A DNA stretch of 64,000 bases from positions 1,054,001 to 1,118,000 of the forward strand of contig NZ_CP050854.1 of the NCBI RefSeq assembly GCF_017569925.1, read 5' to 3'. Numbering within the stretch: position 1 is the first letter of the stretch; each line of letters starts with the position of its first letter. The notes beneath the pieces are model-generated. The model had not been told where the DNA came from, searched no databases, and saw nothing but the letters and a program-made list of their open reading frames with translations. A program made the position numbers and the translations under genes. The DNA comes from Brenneria izadpanahii (lineage in GTDB: Bacteria; Pseudomonadota; Gammaproteobacteria; Enterobacterales; Enterobacteriaceae). Positions 1 through 10,473 of the stretch are shown in pieces.

Positions 1-400
1 GCCAGGCGTCGATTTTATCCAGCAGTCCGACCTTTTGCAGCAGGGCTTCCGCACGCTCGATCGCCTGCGCTCTGGAAAGTTTCTTCACATCCATCGGCGC
101 CATAATCAGATTTTCCAGCACGCTCATGTGCGGAAATAAATTGAAGCGCTGAAATACCATGCCGACGCTTTCCCGCATACGGTTTAAATTGGTTTTTTGA
201 TCGTGGATGGCGAAGCCGTTAACGGTCACTTCCCCGCCGGAGAGGGTTTCCAGCGCGTTGATACAGCGCAGGAACGTGCTTTTACCCGAACCGGACGGGC
301 CAATCAGGCAAACGACTTCCTGAGGCGCGATATCGCAGGAAATGCCGCGCAGAACGTGGGTATTGCCAAACTGTTTTTGCAGGTTATTAACGTGAATCAC
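1..400 (-). CDS. Polar amino-acid ABC transporter ATPase (partial, N-terminal 133 residues)
   Basis: Cytoplasmic ATP-hydrolysing subunit of a GlnQ/HisP-type importer. The window edge removes the C-terminal part, including the signature motif and Walker B. Visible are a Walker A GPSGSGKS at residues 34-41 and a Q-loop region reading VFQRFNLFPHMSVLEN, both typical of the polar amino-acid family. The start is GTG at 400: an in-frame TGA lies a few codons upstream and there is no ATG between. It overlaps the end of the upstream permease gene by 14 nt, so the two are translationally coupled. The third gene of the operon encodes the binding protein. The exact substrate cannot be read from the sequence. 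Confidence 0.9.
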   Translation of the reverse strand, partial: MIHVNNLQKQFGNTHVLRGISCDIAPQEVVCLIGPSGSGKSTFLRCINALETLSGGEVTVNGFAIHDQKTNLNRMRESVGMVFQRFNLFPHMSVLENLIMAPMDVKKLSRAQAIERAEALLQKVGLLDKIDAW

Positions 401-1151
401 TTTTACCGAACCTCATTTCCATGTGCCGCACCAACAGTGAAAGCAGGAATGTAATGACCCAATAGACTACGGAAATAGTCAGGTAGGGTTCCCAATAAGT
501 GGCGTAGGCTCCAGAAACCGTACGGGCGGCATAAGCGAGGTCGGCCAGACCGATTGCCGACGCCAGCGACGAATCTTTCACAATGGCGATGGCGTTGTTA
601 CCCAGCGGGGGGAGCATACGCCGGAACGCCTGCGGCAATATGACTCTTCGCATGGTACGGCCGTAGCTCATCCCCAACGAGCGAGAGGCTTCCATCTGAC
701 CGCGATCGATCGACTGAATTCCCGCGCGGAATATCTCGGAAACATAGGCGCCGGCATTCAGGGTAATCGCCACGATGCAGGAGAGAAACGCGCCATAGTC
801 GGAGCGTAACATACGGGCGAAATCCGACGACATAATGTTGCTGGTGACCAGCAGACCGTCGCGTGGGTTAATAAACATCGGAACCAGGGCGAAGTGCACC
901 ACCATAATTTGCACAAACAGCGGCGTACCGCGAAATGCGCTGATATAGATGCGTACCGGCCATTGTACGCCGTAGTGCAACACATATTTCCATAGGCCGT
1001 GCGGCGCCTGGGCCAGCCGTCCCAGCCCCAGGGTTAATCCCCAGCAGGTGCCTAGAATGACACAGATGAAGGTGCATTTGATGGTCATCCAGGCGCCTTG
1101 CGTAAACAATGGCGCATATTCCTGAATGATCTCCCAACGAAATCCCGTCAA
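387..1151 (-). CDS. Polar amino-acid ABC transporter permease
   Basis: Inner-membrane permease of the HisM/GlnP family, 254 residues, with several hydrophobic helices. The cytoplasmic coupling (EAA-type) loop is visible around residues 155-195 as EASRSLGMSYGRTMRRVILP. It probably pairs with itself, since no second permease gene lies between the binding protein and the ATPase in the visible part. It lies 115 nt downstream of the binding-protein gene and overlaps the ATPase gene, so the three form one minus-strand operon. Family is secure; the substrate (glutamine, arginine or another polar amino acid) is not. Confidence 0.9.
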   Translation of the reverse strand: MTGFRWEIIQEYAPLFTQGAWMTIKCTFICVILGTCWGLTLGLGRLAQAPHGLWKYVLHYGVQWPVRIYISAFRGTPLFVQIMVVHFALVPMFINPRDGLLVTSNIMSSDFARMLRSDYGAFLSCIVAITLNAGAYVSEIFRAGIQSIDRGQMEASRSLGMSYGRTMRRVILPQAFRRMLPPLGNNAIAIVKDSSLASAIGLADLAYAARTVSGAYATYWEPYLTISVVYWVITFLLSLLVRHMEMRFGKSDSR

Positions 1152-1266
1152 GATTATTTCCTTTATTGAATAGATGGTCTGTCAGTAAGGCAAACGGGCA
1201 TGCGCGCTCGCGGGTTAATGCTTGAGCGCGCCGCCGCGCTATCAGCCGCGTTTGTGAGGGCGCCGA

Positions 1267-2037
1267 TTACTCAGTGGGTAAAGCGGGTACATCGTCATCA
1301 AACCAGGTCTGGTAGATTTTGGCATAGGTGCCGTCAGCAATGATTTTCTTCAGGCCGGCATTAATTTTATCGCGCAATGGCTCATTGCCTTTCGCCACGG
1401 CGATCCCGAAATACTGACGTTCAAATTTCGCATCGGAAACCAGGCTGAACTGTTTTTCAGGATGGGTCTTAATGTAAAACTTCACCACGCCGACATCGCC
1501 CACCGCCGCGCCGATACCATCTTCATATAGCTCCTGCAGCATCAGCGGCGTGTTGTCAAAGCGTTTGATTGCGGTACTGTTTTTGCCCAGCACGTTAGAA
1601 ACCACCAGATCGCCGGTGCTGGAGTTAACCACGCCGACTTTGTAATCCTTCAAGGAGGCAATGGAATCGACGGCGGAGCCTTTCGGTACGACGATCGCCT
1701 GTTCCGCCGGGAAATAAGGAGATGAAAAATCGACCATTTGTTTGCGTTTGTCGGTAATGGTGATGCCGGAAATAATGATGTCGCGATCGCCGGAGTTCAG
1801 CGTGGCGAAGATGCCTTCCCACGGCGTGTTGACGAGTTTGATATTGAAGTTTTCAGCTTTGGCTATGGCTTTAATGATGTCGATATCAAAACCTTCTAAT
1901 TCTTTCTGGGCGTTTTCAAATTCGAACGGACGATAGGTGCCGCCGGCTCCGACCATATAAGTCGGCTCTGCGGCAATAACGGTACTTGAGATAGCGGCGG
2001 CAAATACCGCGCTAATCAATAAAAGTCGTTTAAACAT
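1267..2037 (-). CDS. Periplasmic amino-acid-binding protein of ABC transporter
   Basis: SBP-family-3 solute receptor, 256 residues. The N-terminus is a Sec signal peptide (charged MFKR, hydrophobic core to about residue 20, cleavage near residue 22-23 before EPTYMVG). Family hallmarks are the early YRPFEFENAQKELEGFDIDI segment, which contacts the ligand, and SGITITDKRKQMVDFSSPY in the hinge region. A GAGGGA ribosome binding site sits just before the ATG. This first gene of the minus-strand operon is followed by the permease and ATPase. The set resembles basic or polar amino-acid importers. Confidence 0.9.
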   Translation of the reverse strand: MFKRLLLISAVFAAAISSTVIAAEPTYMVGAGGTYRPFEFENAQKELEGFDIDIIKAIAKAENFNIKLVNTPWEGIFATLNSGDRDIIISGITITDKRKQMVDFSSPYFPAEQAIVVPKGSAVDSIASLKDYKVGVVNSSTGDLVVSNVLGKNSTAIKRFDNTPLMLQELYEDGIGAAVGDVGVVKFYIKTHPEKQFSLVSDAKFERQYFGIAVAKGNEPLRDKINAGLKKIIADGTYAKIYQTWFDDDVPALPTE

Positions 2038-2577
2038 GTTTCCCTCGGTTTGAAATTAAATTTTTTTTATGCGCTTTGGCTGGGTAAAAGTACACAGATA
2101 GCGATAAAGCTTCAACTTGCCCCTGCTTGGACGGATTTTTATTCCGTTTATCGCTAACGTTATCTAACCCGATAAAAGCCAAAGGAAACAATAACAAAAA
2201 GCCTTACAAAAGAAATGGGCATTTGATCGCGGATAGCCATATGATTCAGTTATATATAAGGCGTTGATAAGTAAGCGTCCGCGCAGGCGGCGTTCAAAGA
2301 CGCGCGCGTTTTGGCAAGGGAAACGCGGCGATGAGGTTAACGCTTGCGATGCCTTTCGCCGTGGACGTTCTGGCGTCCGATCCTTAAACGCGCAGTATTG
2401 CCTGCGCGGACGATTACCCGGTTAATTCTCCGTTGACGGTAGGATATTTGACATCGATCCGGTCGCGAACAGCCCTATTATCATCCTCCTCAGAGGAGAT
2501 TCTTGCTGCCCTCCGCCAGACAGTGTGGAGTCGAAGCAAAAGTTATGGGATGATTAGGCGGTTTTTCAGGGGGCGGG
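2038..2577. other. Intergenic region between ABC operon and ftsB
   Basis: This 540-nt stretch separates divergent units and must hold the promoters of the minus-strand ABC operon (AT-rich part near 2041-2280) and of ftsB. Open frames here are short, overlap ftsB and lack recognisable similarity. No RNA gene or convincing operator was seen. Confidence 0.6.
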
Positions 2578-2907
2578 ATGGGAAAACTTACGCTGTTATT
2601 ATTGATAATACTTGGCTGGCTTCAGTATTCGCTGTGGCTAGGGAAGAATGGTGTTCATGATTATGTTCGGGTTAAAGACGACGTTGTCGTCCAGCAAGGG
2701 AACAATGCCAAGCTGAAGGCCCGTAACGAACAACTGTTTGCGGAAATCGACGATCTGGACGGCGGACAGGAAGCGATTGAAGAGCGCGCGCGCAATGAAC
2801 TGGGCATGATTAAACCCGGAGAGAGCTTTTATCGTCTGGTTCCTGAGTCCGGCTACCGCAGTAGTACGACTACCCCGTCATCGTTACCCAACAATACATC
2901 ACATTAA
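2578..2907 (+). CDS. ftsB: Cell division protein FtsB
   Basis: Small bitopic inner-membrane protein that bridges FtsL and FtsQ in the divisome. The 109 residues begin with one membrane helix (about residues 3-21), followed by a periplasmic coiled coil with the conserved run [18 protein letters not shown] and the ERARNELGM and [10 protein letters not shown] motifs. Length is close to the E. coli protein (103), with a few extra residues in the variable tail. ispD starts three bases after its stop, the usual enterobacterial arrangement. Confidence 0.97.
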   Translation: MGKLTLLLLIILGWLQYSLWLGKNGVHDYVRVKDDVVVQQGNNAKLKARNEQLFAEIDDLDGGQEAIEERARNELGMIKPGESFYRLVPESGYRSSTTTPSSLPNNTSH

Positions 2908-2910
2908 CGC

Positions 2911-3627
2911 ATGCTAAAACAAACTGCTTCCCAGCCAGAGGTTGTCGCTGTCTTACCTGCCGCCGGCAATGGCAGCAGGATGCAAAGCGCTTGCCCTAAA
3001 CAGTATTTAATCATCGGCAATAAAACCATTCTTGAACACGCGATCGGCGCACTGTTGTCTCATCCCCGCATCACCCGCGTGATTGTCGCCATTAGCCCTG
3101 ATGATGCCCGCTTTCACACTTTACCTATCGCCGGCGATCCGCGCGTCGGCGTGGTCATCGGCGGTAAACAGCGCGCGGATTCCGTACTGGCGGGGCTGGA
3201 TAGCGTCGCTGACGCTGAATGGGTGCTGGTGCATGACGCGGCGCGTCCCTGTCTGCATCAGGACGATCTCGACCGGTTGCTGAGTATTACTCTGCATAGT
3301 GACGTCGGGGGAATTTTGGCGTCTCCCGTCCGTGATACCATGAAGCGCGGCGCGGGAACGATGATAGAGCACACGGTAGAGCGCAATGACCTGTGGCACG
3401 CATTGACGCCGCAGCTGTTTCCATTAGCGCTGCTGAAAACCTGTCTACGGCAGGCGCTGCATGATGGCGCGACAGTAACAGACGAAGCCTCCGCTCTGGA
3501 GTATTGTGGTTATCACCCGCAAATAATCAGCGGGCGAGCTGATAATATCAAAGTCACTCGTCCGGAAGATCTGGCGTTGGCTGAGTTTTATTTAACGAAT
3601 TTACAGCATAGCCGTTCTATCCCCTAA
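2911..3627 (+). CDS. ispD: 2-C-methyl-D-erythritol 4-phosphate cytidylyltransferase
   Basis: Transfers CMP from CTP to methylerythritol phosphate in the non-mevalonate isoprenoid pathway. The 238-residue protein has the nucleotide-binding [10 protein letters not shown] near residue 16, followed by CPKQYL, and the conserved HDAARPCL segment near residue 110, plus [11 protein letters not shown] near the C-terminus. It is three bases downstream of ftsB and 101 nt upstream of ispF, which encodes an enzyme acting two steps later in the same pathway. Confidence 0.97.
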   Translation: MLKQTASQPEVVAVLPAAGNGSRMQSACPKQYLIIGNKTILEHAIGALLSHPRITRVIVAISPDDARFHTLPIAGDPRVGVVIGGKQRADSVLAGLDSVADAEWVLVHDAARPCLHQDDLDRLLSITLHSDVGGILASPVRDTMKRGAGTMIEHTVERNDLWHALTPQLFPLALLKTCLRQALHDGATVTDEASALEYCGYHPQIISGRADNIKVTRPEDLALAEFYLTNLQHSRSIP

Positions 3628-3728
3628 ATATGCGAGCCGCGGGCGGCCAACGCGCCGGCGGCTTGAAGTATGACGGTTATATTGGGTAAACCTACATTCT
3701 ACTGAATAAGTCATAAGGAGAACGCACG

Positions 3729-4226
3729 ATGCGTATCGGTCACGGTTTCGATGTTCATAAATTTGGTGGCGAAGGTCCACTGGTGATCGGCGGGGTGCGT
3801 GTTCCTTACACTCAAGGGCTGCTTGCGCACTCTGACGGGGATGTCGTGTTGCATGCGGTGACGGATGCGTTGCTGGGCGCCGCTGCAATGGGCGATATCG
3901 GCAAACTGTTTCCCGATACCGATCCGGCGTTCAAAGGCGCCGACAGCCGCGGATTGCTGCGCGAAGCGTGGCGCCGCATCAGCGAAAAAGGTTACCGGTT
4001 GGGCAACCTGGATGTCACGATTATCGCTCAGGCGCCGAAAATGGCCCCCCACATTCCGCAAATGCGCGTCAATCTGGCGGAAGATCTGCAAAGCCATATG
4101 GACGATGTAAACGTCAAGGCCACCACCACTGAGCAGCTTGGCTTTACCGGCCGGGGTGAGGGTATCGCCTGTGAATCCGTCGTACTCTTGGTGAAAAATG
4201 AAACGGATGAAATCGTCGCATGGTAG
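3729..4226 (+). CDS. ispF: 2-C-methyl-D-erythritol 2,4-cyclodiphosphate synthase
   Basis: Forms the cyclic diphosphate intermediate of the non-mevalonate pathway; the family acts as a trimer with a bound divalent metal. The metal ligands Asp8 and His10 (GHGFDVH) and His42 are present. The [19 protein letters not shown] block and the [16 protein letters not shown] block near the C-terminus are also present. At 165 residues it is slightly longer than E. coli IspF (159) at the C-terminal end. An AAGGAG ribosome binding site precedes the ATG. Confidence 0.97.
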   Translation: MRIGHGFDVHKFGGEGPLVIGGVRVPYTQGLLAHSDGDVVLHAVTDALLGAAAMGDIGKLFPDTDPAFKGADSRGLLREAWRRISEKGYRLGNLDVTIIAQAPKMAPHIPQMRVNLAEDLQSHMDDVNVKATTTEQLGFTGRGEGIACESVVLLVKNETDEIVAW

Positions 4227-4228
4227 GC

Positions 4229-5275
4229 ATGGAAAAAAGCGAAGCGCTTACCTGGCTGCATGGTGAACCGCGGGCATCGGGCGTACTGAAGTCCGCGGCG
4301 GAAGATTTCATGGTTATTGAGGATTTGGGATTTCAACCGGATGGCGAAGGCGAGCACATCCTGGCGCGGATCCGTAAACGCGGCTGCAATACGCAGTTTG
4401 TGGCGGACGCGCTGGCGAAATTCGCCCGAATCCCTCAACGCGCGGTGAGCTACGCAGGTCTGAAAGACCGCCATGCGGTTACGGAACAGTGGTTTTGCCT
4501 CCACATTCCTGGCAAGGCCTCCCCTGATTTACGCGATTTCACGCTGGAAGGCTGCGAGGTGCTTGAGTTTGCACGACATCGCCGTAAATTGCGTATTGGC
4601 GCATTGCAGGGGAATGCTTTTACCCTGGTGTTGCGCCAGGTCAGCGATCGGGCTGAGGTGGATGCCCGTTTGCAGCTGATTGCGCAATACGGCGTACCTA
4701 ACTATTTCGGCAGTCAGCGATTCGGCAAAAACGGCAATAATCTGGAGCAGGCCCGTCTCTGGGCGAACAACGATATCCGGGTTAAGGAACGCAGTAAGCG
4801 CAGCTTTTATCTTTCCGCCAGCCGCAGCGCATTGTTTAATCAGGTAGCCAGCGCCCGCTTGGCGCAGCGGTTGGCTAAAACGGTTTTGTGCGGCGACGCA
4901 TTACAATTGACGGGGCGCGGCAGTTGGTTTGTCGCCAAAGCGGATGAGCTGCCCGCTTTACAGACGCGGCTTGACGCCGGCGAACTGCAGATAACGGCGC
5001 CTTTGCCGGGCGATGGCGCGCCGGGCACGCAGGATGCCGCGCTGATTTTTGAACAGGAGAGCCTTGCCGGGCAGGAAACATTGCTGTCTTTGTTGCAGCG
5101 TGAACGGGTGGAGCCGGCTCGCCGGGCGATATTGCTCTATCCGCGGCAAATGCGCTGGGATTGGCGGGACGAGACAACGGTTGAACTAAAATTCTGGTTG
5201 CCGGCGGGGAGTTTCGCTACCAGCGTCGCGCGTGAAATATTGAATCCGCATCAAGACATGGATATCAACGCCTGA
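4229..5275 (+). CDS. truD: tRNA pseudouridine(13) synthase
   Basis: Isomerises U13 of tRNA-Glu and other tRNAs to pseudouridine. The catalytic aspartate lies in [15 protein letters not shown], and the characteristic NYFGSQRFG and [11 protein letters not shown] motifs follow. Two in-frame ATGs exist. The one at 4229 is preferred over 4220 because it puts the catalytic aspartate at residue 80 and the LTxLHG motif at the same residue as in E. coli; the gene then starts two bases after ispF. The protein is 348 residues. In most relatives surE follows immediately; here it does not. Confidence 0.95.
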   Translation: MEKSEALTWLHGEPRASGVLKSAAEDFMVIEDLGFQPDGEGEHILARIRKRGCNTQFVADALAKFARIPQRAVSYAGLKDRHAVTEQWFCLHIPGKASPDLRDFTLEGCEVLEFARHRRKLRIGALQGNAFTLVLRQVSDRAEVDARLQLIAQYGVPNYFGSQRFGKNGNNLEQARLWANNDIRVKERSKRSFYLSASRSALFNQVASARLAQRLAKTVLCGDALQLTGRGSWFVAKADELPALQTRLDAGELQITAPLPGDGAPGTQDAALIFEQESLAGQETLLSLLQRERVEPARRAILLYPRQMRWDWRDETTVELKFWLPAGSFATSVAREILNPHQDMDINA

Positions 5276-5402
5276 TGTATTGCGGTTTGTTTTTTATTGA
5301 ATGGATATCAGTGACAACAATGATGGTGGCTGCAAATTTTACCCCGACGGGGAAAATGAGTGTATCGACGACAAGGTTAACCAAAGCAGAGGTTAGCGGG
5401 GT
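5276..5402 (+). pseudogene. surE: Position of missing surE; possible short remnant
   Basis: Only 127 nt lie between truD and pcm, where relatives carry the roughly 250-codon surE gene. Two traces suggest deletion. A short frame starting at 5301 reads MDISDNNDGG, resembling the SurE N-terminal SNDDG metal-binding motif. A second frame ends GVW-stop, with its TGG-TAA overlapping the pcm ATG, as the SurE end does in E. coli. The absence of an intact gene is directly visible; the remnant reading is an inference from very little sequence. Confidence 0.4.
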
Positions 5403-6029
5403 ATGGTAAATAAACGCATGCAAACGCTGCTGGAGCTGTTGCGTCAGCAGGGAATACAGGATGAGCGCCTGCTACAGGCGATAGCCGCCGTGCCCAGAGA
5501 ACGCTTTGTTGACGAGGCTTTTGAACATAAAGCGTATGAAAATACGGCGTTGCCGATAGGGTCCGGTCAAACGATTTCGCAGCCTTATATGGTCGCGAAA
5601 ATGACGGAGTTATTGCGTTTGACGCCGGTTTCCCGCGTATTGGAAATCGGCACCGGTTCCGGCTACCAAACTGCGATCCTGGCGCATTTAGTTAAGCATG
5701 TCTGTTCCGTTGAGCGGATTAAAGGGCTTCAATGGCAGGCTAAACGCCGTCTTAAACAGCTTGATTTGCATAATGTATCTACCCGTCATGGCGATGGCTG
5801 GCTGGGGTGGGCGTCGCGCGGGCCTTTTGACGCGATTATCGTTACGGCCGCCCCGCCGGAGATCCCCCAAGCCCTGCTGGATCAGTTGGACGAGGGCGGC
5901 GTGATGGTGCTGCCGGTTGGCGAGCAGTCACAAATGTTACAGTTGGTTAAGCGTCAGGCGGGCGAGTTCATTATCCAAACAGTTGAGGCAGTTCGGTTTG
6001 TTCCTCTAGTCAAAGGCGAATTAGCCTGA
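5403..6029 (+). CDS. pcm: Protein-L-isoaspartate O-methyltransferase
   Basis: Cytosolic repair enzyme that methylates isoaspartyl residues in aged proteins with S-adenosylmethionine. The 208 residues contain the SAM-binding motif [15 protein letters not shown], the upstream [11 protein letters not shown] substrate loop, and the C-terminal [14 protein letters not shown], nearly identical to E. coli Pcm. The ATG overlaps what may be the last codons of a deleted surE. nlpD and rpoS follow, the standard stationary-phase gene group. Confidence 0.97.
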   Translation: MVNKRMQTLLELLRQQGIQDERLLQAIAAVPRERFVDEAFEHKAYENTALPIGSGQTISQPYMVAKMTELLRLTPVSRVLEIGTGSGYQTAILAHLVKHVCSVERIKGLQWQAKRRLKQLDLHNVSTRHGDGWLGWASRGPFDAIIVTAAPPEIPQALLDQLDEGGVMVLPVGEQSQMLQLVKRQAGEFIIQTVEAVRFVPLVKGELA

Positions 6030-6294
6030 TACGGTTGCGGCGGCGCTATTCGTTGTTGTTGAAAATTTAAGATTTCAATACAACTGGTTTATGGTATGGG
6101 CTGGCTGATATTGCTAGCATCGGATAAAGATGTTGTCTCTCCGGTTTCGTTTCTGTACCAGGGATGAAGAAATGGCGATCTTTCTTGTTCCGATTGACGA
6201 AAAAAATACCTGAACTCAGCTACGCTACAATGGGTATGTGCTACAAATATCTGAACTGATTACTGAATTTTATAGTTATAGGGGAGTAAGGCGC

Positions 6295-7335
6295 ATGGGA
6301 AGCCGAATGATGAATTTGCGTCAGATCGCTGCTTGTTCGATGGTTGTCTTAGGGTTGGCTGGCTGTTCTAACGATAATACCAAATCCGCGCCGATCAGCA
6401 GTGTCGGCGGAAATACGGGCAGCAGCAGAAGCGCCATGCCGTCTGCCTCCTCATCACAGATAACGCCGTCCGCCGGGGCGAACGTGACCACCCGTGACGG
6501 TCGAATCGTTTATAACCGCAGTTATGACAATATCCCCAAAGGAAGCTATAGCGGCAATACCTATACGGTTAAGCGGGGAGACACGCTGTTTTATATCGCC
6601 TGGATTACCGGCAACGATTATCGGGACCTCGCCCAACGCAACAATATTCCTGAGCCTTATAGCTTGAATGTCGGTCAGACGCTGAGTCTGGGCAACAGTG
6701 TAAATACCGGCGGAGCGGCGGCCGGCGGCGGTATGTTGGCGGCTAGGGATGCAACTGCGGGCGGCGTACCTGTACCGCCTTCTAGCAACCAAATACAAAC
6801 GAGTAGTCAATTACAAACTACGCCGGTTGATTCTCAGTCAAGTAACGCGTATTCTGATAATTCGGGTAAACAGAATGTAGGTAAGATGTTACCTGCAACA
6901 GGGGCAGCGACGACCGCTCCTGTTACCGCACCAGCGGCTGTTGCCAGCAGCAATACTGCTGCTGTCGGCAGTTGGCGTTGGCCCACCGAAGGGAAAGTCA
7001 TTGATAGTTTCTCCGATTCTGAAGGGGGAAATAAAGGGATTGATATCGCCGGCACGCGTGGACAACCCGTTATCGCTACCGCCAGCGGGCGCGTAGTTTA
7101 TGCGGGCAACGCCTTGCGAGGTTACGGTAATCTGATAATCATCAAACATAATGATGACTACCTGAGCGCCTACGCCCATAATGAAAATATGCTGGTCCGG
7201 GAGCAACAAGAGGTCACGGCGGGGCAGAAAATAGCTACTATGGGTAGCACCGGAACCAGTTCAGTTCGTTTGCATTTTGAAATTCGTTACAAGGGGAAAT
7301 CCGTAAACCCGCTGCGTTTTCTTCCGCAGCGATAA
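6295..7335 (+). CDS. nlpD: Murein hydrolase activator lipoprotein NlpD
   Basis: Outer-membrane lipoprotein that activates the amidase AmiC at the septum. The start at 6295 has a GGGGAG ribosome binding site; an upstream in-frame GTG at 6238 would put an unlikely extension before the signal peptide. The lipobox LAGC is followed by a low-complexity Ser/Asn/Thr/Ala region, a LysM domain ([17 protein letters not shown]) and a C-terminal LytM domain. The first metal ligand of the LytM site is replaced (NKGID instead of HxGxD), the degenerate state expected of an activator rather than a hydrolase. In E. coli the main rpoS promoter lies inside this gene. Confidence 0.96.
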   Translation: MGSRMMNLRQIAACSMVVLGLAGCSNDNTKSAPISSVGGNTGSSRSAMPSASSSQITPSAGANVTTRDGRIVYNRSYDNIPKGSYSGNTYTVKRGDTLFYIAWITGNDYRDLAQRNNIPEPYSLNVGQTLSLGNSVNTGGAAAGGGMLAARDATAGGVPVPPSSNQIQTSSQLQTTPVDSQSSNAYSDNSGKQNVGKMLPATGAATTAPVTAPAAVASSNTAAVGSWRWPTEGKVIDSFSDSEGGNKGIDIAGTRGQPVIATASGRVVYAGNALRGYGNLIIIKHNDDYLSAYAHNENMLVREQQEVTAGQKIATMGSTGTSSVRLHFEIRYKGKSVNPLRFLPQR

Positions 7336-7338
7336 ATC

Positions 7339-7388
7339 GGGCAGAGTATTTCGGTATTCTGCCATGGGATCACGGGTAGGAGCCACTT
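7339..7388 (+). promoter_or_regulatory. rpoS mRNA leader hairpin and ribosome binding site
   Basis: A nine-pair hairpin (arms 7340-7348 and 7355-7363, with one G-U pair) is followed by GGGATCACGGGTAGGAGCCAC, a stretch like the E. coli rpoS translation-initiation region targeted by Hfq and small RNAs. The TAGGAG before the rpoS ATG is the ribosome binding site. Small-RNA control here is inferred from E. coli and not demonstrated by the sequence. Confidence 0.5.
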
Positions 7389-8375
7389 ATGAGCCAAAGC
7401 ACGCTGAAAGTTAACGAGTTACATGAAGATGCTGATTTTGAAGAGAATGGACTTGACGTTTTTGACGATAAGGCGCTGACAGAGGAAGAAACCAGTGATA
7501 CCGCTGAAGAAGAGCTGTTATCACAGGGGATTCCGCAGCGTGTTTTAGATGCGACGCAGCTCTATTTGGGAGAAATTGGTTATTCACCGCTTTTAACTGC
7601 TGAAGAAGAAGTCTATTTTGCCCGGCGAGCATTGCGTGGCGATACGCCATCGCGCCGCCGGATGATAGAAAGTAACCTGCGGTTGGTAGTAAAGATTGCC
7701 CGCCGTTACAACAATCGAGGTCTGGCGCTATTGGATCTGATTGAAGAAGGTAACCTTGGTCTGATCCGAGCCGTTGAGAAATTCGATCCGGAAAAAGGGT
7801 TTCGTTTTTCAACATACGCCACCTGGTGGATTCGGCAAACCATAGAACGGGCGATTATGAATCAGACCCGAACCATTCGTTTGCCAATCCATATCGTTAA
7901 AGAGCTTAATGTCTATCTGCGTACCGCACGCGAACTTTCTCATAAACTGGATCATGAGCCGAGTGCGGAAGAGATTGCCGAACAGCTCGACAAGCCGGTT
8001 GATGATGTTAATCGCATGCTTCGTCTGAATGAGCGCATTACGTCTGTTGATACCCCATTGGGGGGAGATTCGGAAAAAGCGCTGTTGGATATTCTTGCGG
8101 ATGAAAAAGAAAATGGGCCGGAAGATACCACTCAGAATAATGATATGAAGCAGAATATCGTTAAGTGGTTGTTTGAACTGAACGCGAAGCAGCGTGAAGT
8201 GTTGGCCCGTCGTTTTGGTCTGTTAGGATATGAGGCGGCTACGCTGGAAGATGTCGGTCGGGAAATCGGTCTGACGCGTGAGCGCGTTCGGCAGATTCAG
8301 GTCGAAGGGTTACGTCGTCTGCGGGAAATCCTGCAGGTGCAAGGATTGGATGTTGAAGAGCTATTCCGTGAATAA
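7389..8375 (+). CDS. rpoS: RNA polymerase sigma factor RpoS (sigma-38)
   Basis: Master sigma factor of stationary phase and general stress. The 328 residues include region 1.2 ([20 protein letters not shown]), regions 2.1-2.4 with the -10-recognising [17 protein letters not shown], region 3, and the region 4 helix-turn-helix [28 protein letters not shown]. It is full length and intact, including a run of six G at 8060-8065. A strong hairpin terminator follows. The position after nlpD is the conserved enterobacterial arrangement. Confidence 0.98.
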   Translation: MSQSTLKVNELHEDADFEENGLDVFDDKALTEEETSDTAEEELLSQGIPQRVLDATQLYLGEIGYSPLLTAEEEVYFARRALRGDTPSRRRMIESNLRLVVKIARRYNNRGLALLDLIEEGNLGLIRAVEKFDPEKGFRFSTYATWWIRQTIERAIMNQTRTIRLPIHIVKELNVYLRTARELSHKLDHEPSAEEIAEQLDKPVDDVNRMLRLNERITSVDTPLGGDSEKALLDILADEKENGPEDTTQNNDMKQNIVKWLFELNAKQREVLARRFGLLGYEAATLEDVGREIGLTRERVRQIQVEGLRRLREILQVQGLDVEELFRE

Positions 8376-8405
8376 TTGCCGATTGGCAGCTTTCGACGGA
8401 ATAGA

Positions 8406-8432
8406 AATGGTGGGGGAACCCACCATTCTTTT
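8406..8432 (+). terminator. rpoS terminator
   Basis: The arms AATGGTGGG (8406-8414) and CCCACCATT (8419-8427) form a perfect nine-pair stem with a four-base loop, followed by a T-rich tail. It lies 30 nt after the rpoS stop. Confidence 0.85.
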
Positions 8433-8483
8433 ATAGCTGGACGCCCTGTCCGCTGTGCCGTTTAAACATTCCTTCGTAACGTT

Positions 8484-8510
8484 AAAAAACGCTTCCGGCG
8501 TTTTTTTTAT
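8484..8510. terminator. Bidirectional terminator between rpoS and proS
   Basis: AAAAAACGC (8484-8492) and GCGTTTTTT (8498-8506) form a stem around a TTCCG loop. A-tract and T-tract flanks give a U-run in both directions, fitting the convergent rpoS and proS genes. Confidence 0.8.
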
Positions 8511-8552
8511 GCCTGTCCTTCCCCACCAGCGGAAAGGACAGATTTCCGGCGG

Positions 8553-10271
8553 TTAGCGCACAACGTTTGCCACCAGGAAATCGACGATTTCGCTGGTTTT
8601 AATCATTTGCTTTTCACCGCCGCGGCGATTTTTATATTCAATCTCTTCATTATCCAGGTTGCGATCGCCAATGACGATAGTGTGCGGCACGCCAATCAGC
8701 TCCATATCGGCAAACATCACGCCCGGACGCTCTTTCCGGTCATCCAGCAGAACTTCGATACCTTTTGCCCGCAGCTGTTGATAAATATCTTCGGCAACCT
8801 CTTTCACACGGAAAGATTTGTGCATATTCATCGGCAGAATGGCGACGTGGAAAGGCGCGATAGCGTCAGGCCAGATAATGCCGCGATCGTCATGGTTTTG
8901 CTCAATGGCCGCAGCCACCACGCGGGTGATGCCAATACCATAGCAGCCCATCGTCAGGATCTGATTACGACCGTCTTCTCCCTGAACGGTCGCTTTCATG
9001 GCTTCGGAGTATTTGCTGCCCAATTGGAAAATATGGCCGACTTCAATACCGCGTTTGATCTGCAGCGTGCCTTTGCCATCCGGGCTAATATCGCCTTCCA
9101 CAACGTTGCGAATATCGGCGACCATCGGCAGAGCCGCATCGCGCTCCCAGTTGATGCCAAAATAGTGTTTGCCGTCAACGTTGGCGCCGGCGCCGAAATC
9201 GCTCATCGCCGCGACGGTGCGGTCGACCACGGCGGGAACCGGTAAATTAACCGGTCCCAGCGAGCCGGGGCCGGCGCCGATAATAGCGCGGATCTCTTCT
9301 TCCGTGGCGAATGTCAGCGGGCTGGCTACCAGTTCAAGTTTTTCGGCTTTAACTTCATTTAATTCATGATCGCCGCGAACCAGCAGGGCAACCAGCTTAT
9401 GGCCGCTTTCCTCGGCGGCTTTCACCAGCAGCGTTTTTACGGTTTTCTCAACCGGCAGCTTGAATTGCTCGACCAGTTCAGCGATGGTCTTGGCGTTTGG
9501 CGTATCAACCAGACGCATCTCTTCTTTTGCTTCAGCACGTCCTAATTTAGGCGCGACGGCTTCCGCCAACTCAATATTGGCGGCATAGTCAGAGCCGGTA
9601 GAGAAAACGATATCGTCTTCGCCACTGGCCGCCAGCACCTGGAATTCATGGGAAGCGCTGCCGCCGATGGAGCCGGTATCGGCCTGAACCGGTCTGAAAT
9701 CCAGATCCATACGGCTGAAGATTTTGCTGTAGGCGGCGTACATCGCATCGTATGTGACCTGCAATGACTCCTGCGAGGTGTGGAAAGAGTAGGCATCTTT
9801 CATCAGGAACTCGCGGGAACGCATTACGCCAAAACGGGGGCGGACTTCATCGCGGAATTTGGTCTGAATCTGAAAGAAATTCAACGGCAGCTGCTTATAG
9901 GAGCTGATTTCGTTACGAATCAAATCGGTAATGACTTCTTCATGCGTCGGGCCGAGTACGAACGGGCGCTCGCCGCGATCGACAAAACGCAGCAGTTCCG
10001 GACCATATTGTTCCCAGCGGCCGCTCTCCATCCACAAATCGGCGGGCTGAACGACGGGCATGGATATTTCGATTGCGCCCGCGTTGTTCATCTCTTCGCG
10101 AACGATGTTTTCAACTTTTTTCAGAACCCGCAGGCCAGTCGGCAGCCAGGTATAAAGACCGGAGGCCAGTTTGCGGATCATCCCGGCTCGGAGCATCAGC
10201 TGATGGCTGATCACTTCCGCATCGGCAGGCGTCTCCTTCAGTGTGGAGAGCAGATATTGGCTAGTACGCAT
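8553..10271 (-). CDS. proS: Prolyl-tRNA synthetase
   Basis: Class II aminoacyl-tRNA synthetase charging tRNA-Pro. The 572 residues have the N-terminal catalytic core with motif 2 ([26 protein letters not shown]) and motif 3 ([20 protein letters not shown]). A large insertion domain between them (about residues 225-405) is the editing (INS) domain that hydrolyses alanyl-tRNA-Pro in bacterial enzymes. The C-terminal anticodon-binding domain ends with [16 protein letters not shown]. Length equals that of E. coli ProS. The gene converges on rpoS. Confidence 0.98.
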   Translation of the reverse strand: MRTSQYLLSTLKETPADAEVISHQLMLRAGMIRKLASGLYTWLPTGLRVLKKVENIVREEMNNAGAIEISMPVVQPADLWMESGRWEQYGPELLRFVDRGERPFVLGPTHEEVITDLIRNEISSYKQLPLNFFQIQTKFRDEVRPRFGVMRSREFLMKDAYSFHTSQESLQVTYDAMYAAYSKIFSRMDLDFRPVQADTGSIGGSASHEFQVLAASGEDDIVFSTGSDYAANIELAEAVAPKLGRAEAKEEMRLVDTPNAKTIAELVEQFKLPVEKTVKTLLVKAAEESGHKLVALLVRGDHELNEVKAEKLELVASPLTFATEEEIRAIIGAGPGSLGPVNLPVPAVVDRTVAAMSDFGAGANVDGKHYFGINWERDAALPMVADIRNVVEGDISPDGKGTLQIKRGIEVGHIFQLGSKYSEAMKATVQGEDGRNQILTMGCYGIGITRVVAAAIEQNHDDRGIIWPDAIAPFHVAILPMNMHKSFRVKEVAEDIYQQLRAKGIEVLLDDRKERPGVMFADMELIGVPHTIVIGDRNLDNEEIEYKNRRGGEKQMIKTSEIVDFLVANVVR

Positions 10272-10473
10272 GGTGTTTTAGTTCCGTTAGAACGACGAAT
10301 GGCATCAGGCTGCCAGTGCAGCCGAAGATATAAAAAGTGGCTTAGTTTACCAGTGTGAGCCGTTCGTCAAAAGAGACTCTGAACAATTTTATGGCGGGCT
10401 GACGCGGTTCGCTGCTTACGTCCGTCACTATAGGTTTAGAAAACGAGTAGGTTTAGAAAATGTTTCCACGTTT

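Noticed and set aside
2433..2660. 75-codon frame overlapping the ftsB start
   Set aside because: It runs out of frame into ftsB and has no similarity; the real gene begins at 2578.
8607..9245. Long frame antisense to proS
   Set aside because: It is fully inside the conserved proS gene on the opposite strand; a codon-bias shadow.
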